DNA of 7,746 nucleotides from CAZYVA01 sp964650695 (GTDB lineage: Bacteria; Bacillota; Clostridia; Lachnospirales; Lachnospiraceae): contig CAZYVA010000085.1 in NCBI GenBank assembly GCA_964650695.1, positions 1 to 7,746 of the forward strand, in the 5' to 3' direction. Every line of letters starts with the position of its first letter. The first letter of the stretch is position 1. This document shows, one piece after another, positions 6,484 through 7,746 of the stretch. The notes beneath the pieces are model-generated. The model did no database searches and was not told the DNA's origin. It was given only the letters and a program-made list of their open reading frames with translations. Both the position numbers and the translations under genes were made by a program.

Positions 6484-6974
6484 CTCCTGTCCTTTTGCAG
6501 CCTTGAAAAAATATGTGACAAGACTTACCTCACAGTCCCTGAAACCTCGCCCGCCGCCTCCCTGTAAGGAGTGCGGAGAGTATAGTGGAATGTACCCAGC
6601 GACGCCGATCAGGGTATATTCGGACGTAACGATGCTGAGTGACCTGACAGTGAAGAAACAGACGGAAACTGCTCCTTAACAGTTCCGCACTGCTCACAAC
6701 AGTATCTTATTGAGGAAATGTTATGAATCATTGTTTGAATTGTGTTTTTTATGTGAAATCATAATCCAGCACAGATATGGCGGCAAAAAGCATTTACCCA
6801 AATATCTATTTGCCGCCATATAGAAAAAAGGATACGGACACATCGCTTTCCGGTGCGATTCATAGAAACCCTCACGCTACGCTGTTGCAATGCCACAGCA
6901 TGAAACCTTGGCCTTATCCTAGCGGGTAACTGAACATCTCTAAGAAATTGCCACACGATATTTTCCGTCGGCGA
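6484..6974. other. Long gene-poor stretch upstream of the ABC operon
   Basis: About 490 nt in which I find no convincing gene. The first 200 nt should hold the - strand operon leader and promoter, but I see no well-spaced -35/-10 pair there. TAAGGAGTGCGGA (6565-6577) has separate inverse matches CTCCTTA (6673-6679) and TCCGCACT (6684-6691); because of their order only one can pair at a time. GGAAACTG/CAGTTCC (6664-6686) is a further small hairpin. From about 6775 on the sequence is palindrome-rich (13-bp inverted repeat at 6775-6821; ATCGC/GCGAT near 6842-6860; GCTGT/ACAGC near 6880-6900). Short open frames on both strands here lack ribosome sites. A degenerate mobile element or an RNA gene are both possible. 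Confidence 0.5.
6775..6821. repeat. Perfect 13-bp inverted repeat
   Basis: ATATGGCGGCAAA (6775-6787) and TTTGCCGCCATAT (6809-6821) are exact inverse complements around a 21-nt loop. Neither strand has a T tract directly after the stem: the + strand continues AGAAAAAAGG and the - strand CTGTGCTGG. So it is not an ordinary intrinsic terminator. A small palindromic element, the end of a lost mobile element, or an RNA hairpin would all fit. Confidence 0.8.
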
Positions 6975-7076
6975 TCACTCCATATATTCGGAATAATCCA
7001 TCTCGCTTGCAAACAGCATATAAACTCCGTCCACACATCCCATATAGCCGTCACTGACTGGATATCCTTTCATCAT
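6975..7076 (-). CDS. Small hypothetical protein, 32-33 residues
   Basis: A short open frame on the - strand starting with two adjacent ATG codons (7076 and 7073) and ending at TGA 6977-6975. AAGAAGG (7087-7081) lies 7 nt before the second ATG and 4 nt before the first, so the second is the likelier start. The peptide begins MMKGYPVSDGYMGCVDG and continues VYMLFASEMDYSEYME: acidic, rich in Tyr and Met, with one Cys, no membrane helix and a repeated GY/EY pattern. I recognise no family with confidence. Upstream, TAGAAT at about 7134-7129 could be a -10 box but has a poor -35. The separate upstream direct repeat (7143-7204) could be its control region. Its length alone does not prove coding; the ribosome site and compact composition are the support. 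Confidence 0.5.
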   Translation of the reverse strand: MMKGYPVSDGYMGCVDGVYMLFASEMDYSEYME

Positions 7077-7142
7077 AAGACCTTCTTTCTATTTCTACTG
7101 CTCTATTTCCTGGCTCCTATGGCTCGATTCTAGCAAAGGATA

Positions 7143-7204
7143 TGTACAATAAATTACCCACATACCCTCTCCAAAATAAATGCCTGTACAATTTATGCCC
7201 CACA
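7143..7204. repeat. Imperfect 20-bp direct repeat, 42 bp apart
   Basis: The 20-bp units at 7143-7162 and 7185-7204 share TGTACAAT at the start, AT in the middle and CCCACA at the end, 16 of 20 positions identical. Start-to-start distance is 42 bp, four helical turns. The pair lies between the divergent small genes at 7073 (- strand) and 7313 (+ strand), where a regulator could act on both. Confidence 0.6.
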
Positions 7205-7312
7205 GTATGTTTTAGTATCTTTGCATAGGCGGTTGATTGTAGGATTGCGGAACACGGATCCATCCAGAAGCTGTCTTTGGACTGTCGCACAGATACTAGG
7301 AGGTGTATATTT

Positions 7313-7504
7313 ATGAATAAGGTGTTGCGTTATGGAATGATATTCTGCTGTTTTATCCTTCAGTGCATTCTATTATTTGTATATGGCTTCACGCAGATCT
7401 GCCTTCCCCGCTGGGTTTGTCTGACGCTTTGGTTATTCCTAGGGATGATCTGCCTGCATCTTACAAGGCATGCCGATTCCAATGTTAAAGTATGTGGGAA
7501 ATGA
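7313..7504 (+). CDS. Small Cys-rich membrane protein, unknown function
   Basis: A 63-residue protein starting at ATG 7313, with AGGAGG (7298-7303) 9 nt upstream; a longer reading from a TTG at 7277 has no ribosome site. Two hydrophobic segments at about 8-27 and 33-52 should form a helical hairpin in the membrane, with a short polar tail (TRHADSNVKVCGK). Seven of 63 residues are Cys (12, 13, 18, 30, 36, 47, 61). I recognise no family. The next open frame begins 9 nt after the TGA in the same reading frame, so the two are either a small operon or one gene split by the TGA at 7502-7504. No clear promoter was found in the 100 nt upstream. Confidence 0.6.
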   Translation: MNKVLRYGMIFCCFILQCILLFVYGFTQICLPRWVCLTLWLFLGMICLHLTRHADSNVKVCGK

Positions 7505-7513
7505 AAGAAATCA

Positions 7514-7746
7514 ATGAAAAAATTCGCGGTTATTGATATGCCGCCCCAAAAAGAGAATAGATATCTTGCCATAATAATAGGCCCCCTTATGATAATAAAT
7601 TTTACCATAGAAGACCTATCGCCCCATCACTATTTTGACAGAAAAGCTTTTATACTCTTGTTTTGGCCGGTTTTACTAATCCGTACCACCGCTGAATTCC
7701 GCAAAGTATACTTTTGGATCCACCGCTATGCCGTTTTTCTCAACCT
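7514..7746 (+). CDS. Partial membrane protein running off the window
   Basis: An open frame from ATG 7514 to the window edge, 77 codons with no stop. It begins MKKFAVIDMPPQKENRY, then has a hydrophobic run near 18-31 (LAIIIGPLMIINF) and a second near 45-57 (FILLFWPVLLIR), followed by a basic, aromatic stretch (FRKVYFWIHRYAVF). This looks like a polytopic membrane protein with short loops. The ribosome site is weak: GGGAA at 7497-7501 is 12 nt from the ATG, so translation may depend on coupling to the gene before it. Same frame as that gene, so an interrupted longer gene is the alternative. Family not recognised; the C-terminal part is outside the window. Confidence 0.5.
   Translation, partial: MKKFAVIDMPPQKENRYLAIIIGPLMIINFTIEDLSPHHYFDRKAFILLFWPVLLIRTTAEFRKVYFWIHRYAVFLN

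Noticed and set aside
6389..6679. + strand frame overlapping the ATPase start
   Set aside because: First third is antisense to the ATPase; the remainder (PRPPPPCKECGEYSG and on) has no ribosome site or family I recognise.
6759..6956. - strand Arg/Val-rich 65-codon frame
   Set aside because: It runs through the 13-bp inverted repeat, has no ribosome site and looks like a chance frame in structured DNA.
6948..7133. + strand 61-codon frame
   Set aside because: Antisense to the better supported 32-33 codon gene and without a ribosome site.
7360..7608. - strand 82-codon frame
   Set aside because: Overlaps the + strand small membrane gene, which has a strong AGGAGG; this one has no convincing ribosome site.

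Overview
The window looks like a chromosomal piece of an anaerobic Clostridia genome, most likely Lachnospiraceae. The reasons are the protein families (a cytosolic YqgT-like M14 peptidase, a DUF2325 protein, a GldA/F/G-like ABC operon ending in a DUF4340 protein), strong AGGAGG ribosome sites, GTG and TTG starts, and a tRNA without an encoded CCA. One 100-N scaffold gap (3303-3402) shows this is a draft assembly.

Left part, + strand (1-1646): the window opens inside a tRNA-Ser(GGA), followed by a strong intrinsic terminator. Next is an M14 metallopeptidase resembling gamma-D-glutamyl-diaminopimelate peptidases, with a possible sporulation-type (sigma-E/K-like) promoter. Then comes a small DUF2325 gene behind a near-consensus vegetative promoter whose start region carries two tandem DtxR/IdeR-like operators.

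Middle, - strand (1676-6474): a four-gene ABC-2 type operon, transcribed right to left: ATPase, permease, GldG-like auxiliary protein, DUF4340 membrane-anchored protein. It closes at an intrinsic terminator at 1676-1696 that converges on DUF2325. The gene order, overlaps and coupled ribosome sites suggest one transporter-like complex; its substrate cannot be read from the sequence. Both auxiliary proteins carry a long acidic low-complexity insert, and the assembly gap falls in the one inside the GldG-like gene.

Right part (6484-7746): a gene-poor stretch with lower-GC, palindrome-rich sequence, including a perfect 13-bp inverted repeat, a 32/33-residue small ORF on the - strand with a good ribosome site, and a 20-bp direct repeat 42 bp apart. 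It ends with two small membrane-protein genes on the + strand, the second running off the window in the same frame as the first. I recognise no families here, and this is where undescribed small genes are most likely. No CRISPR array, transposase, integrase, or clearly new multi-gene system was seen.
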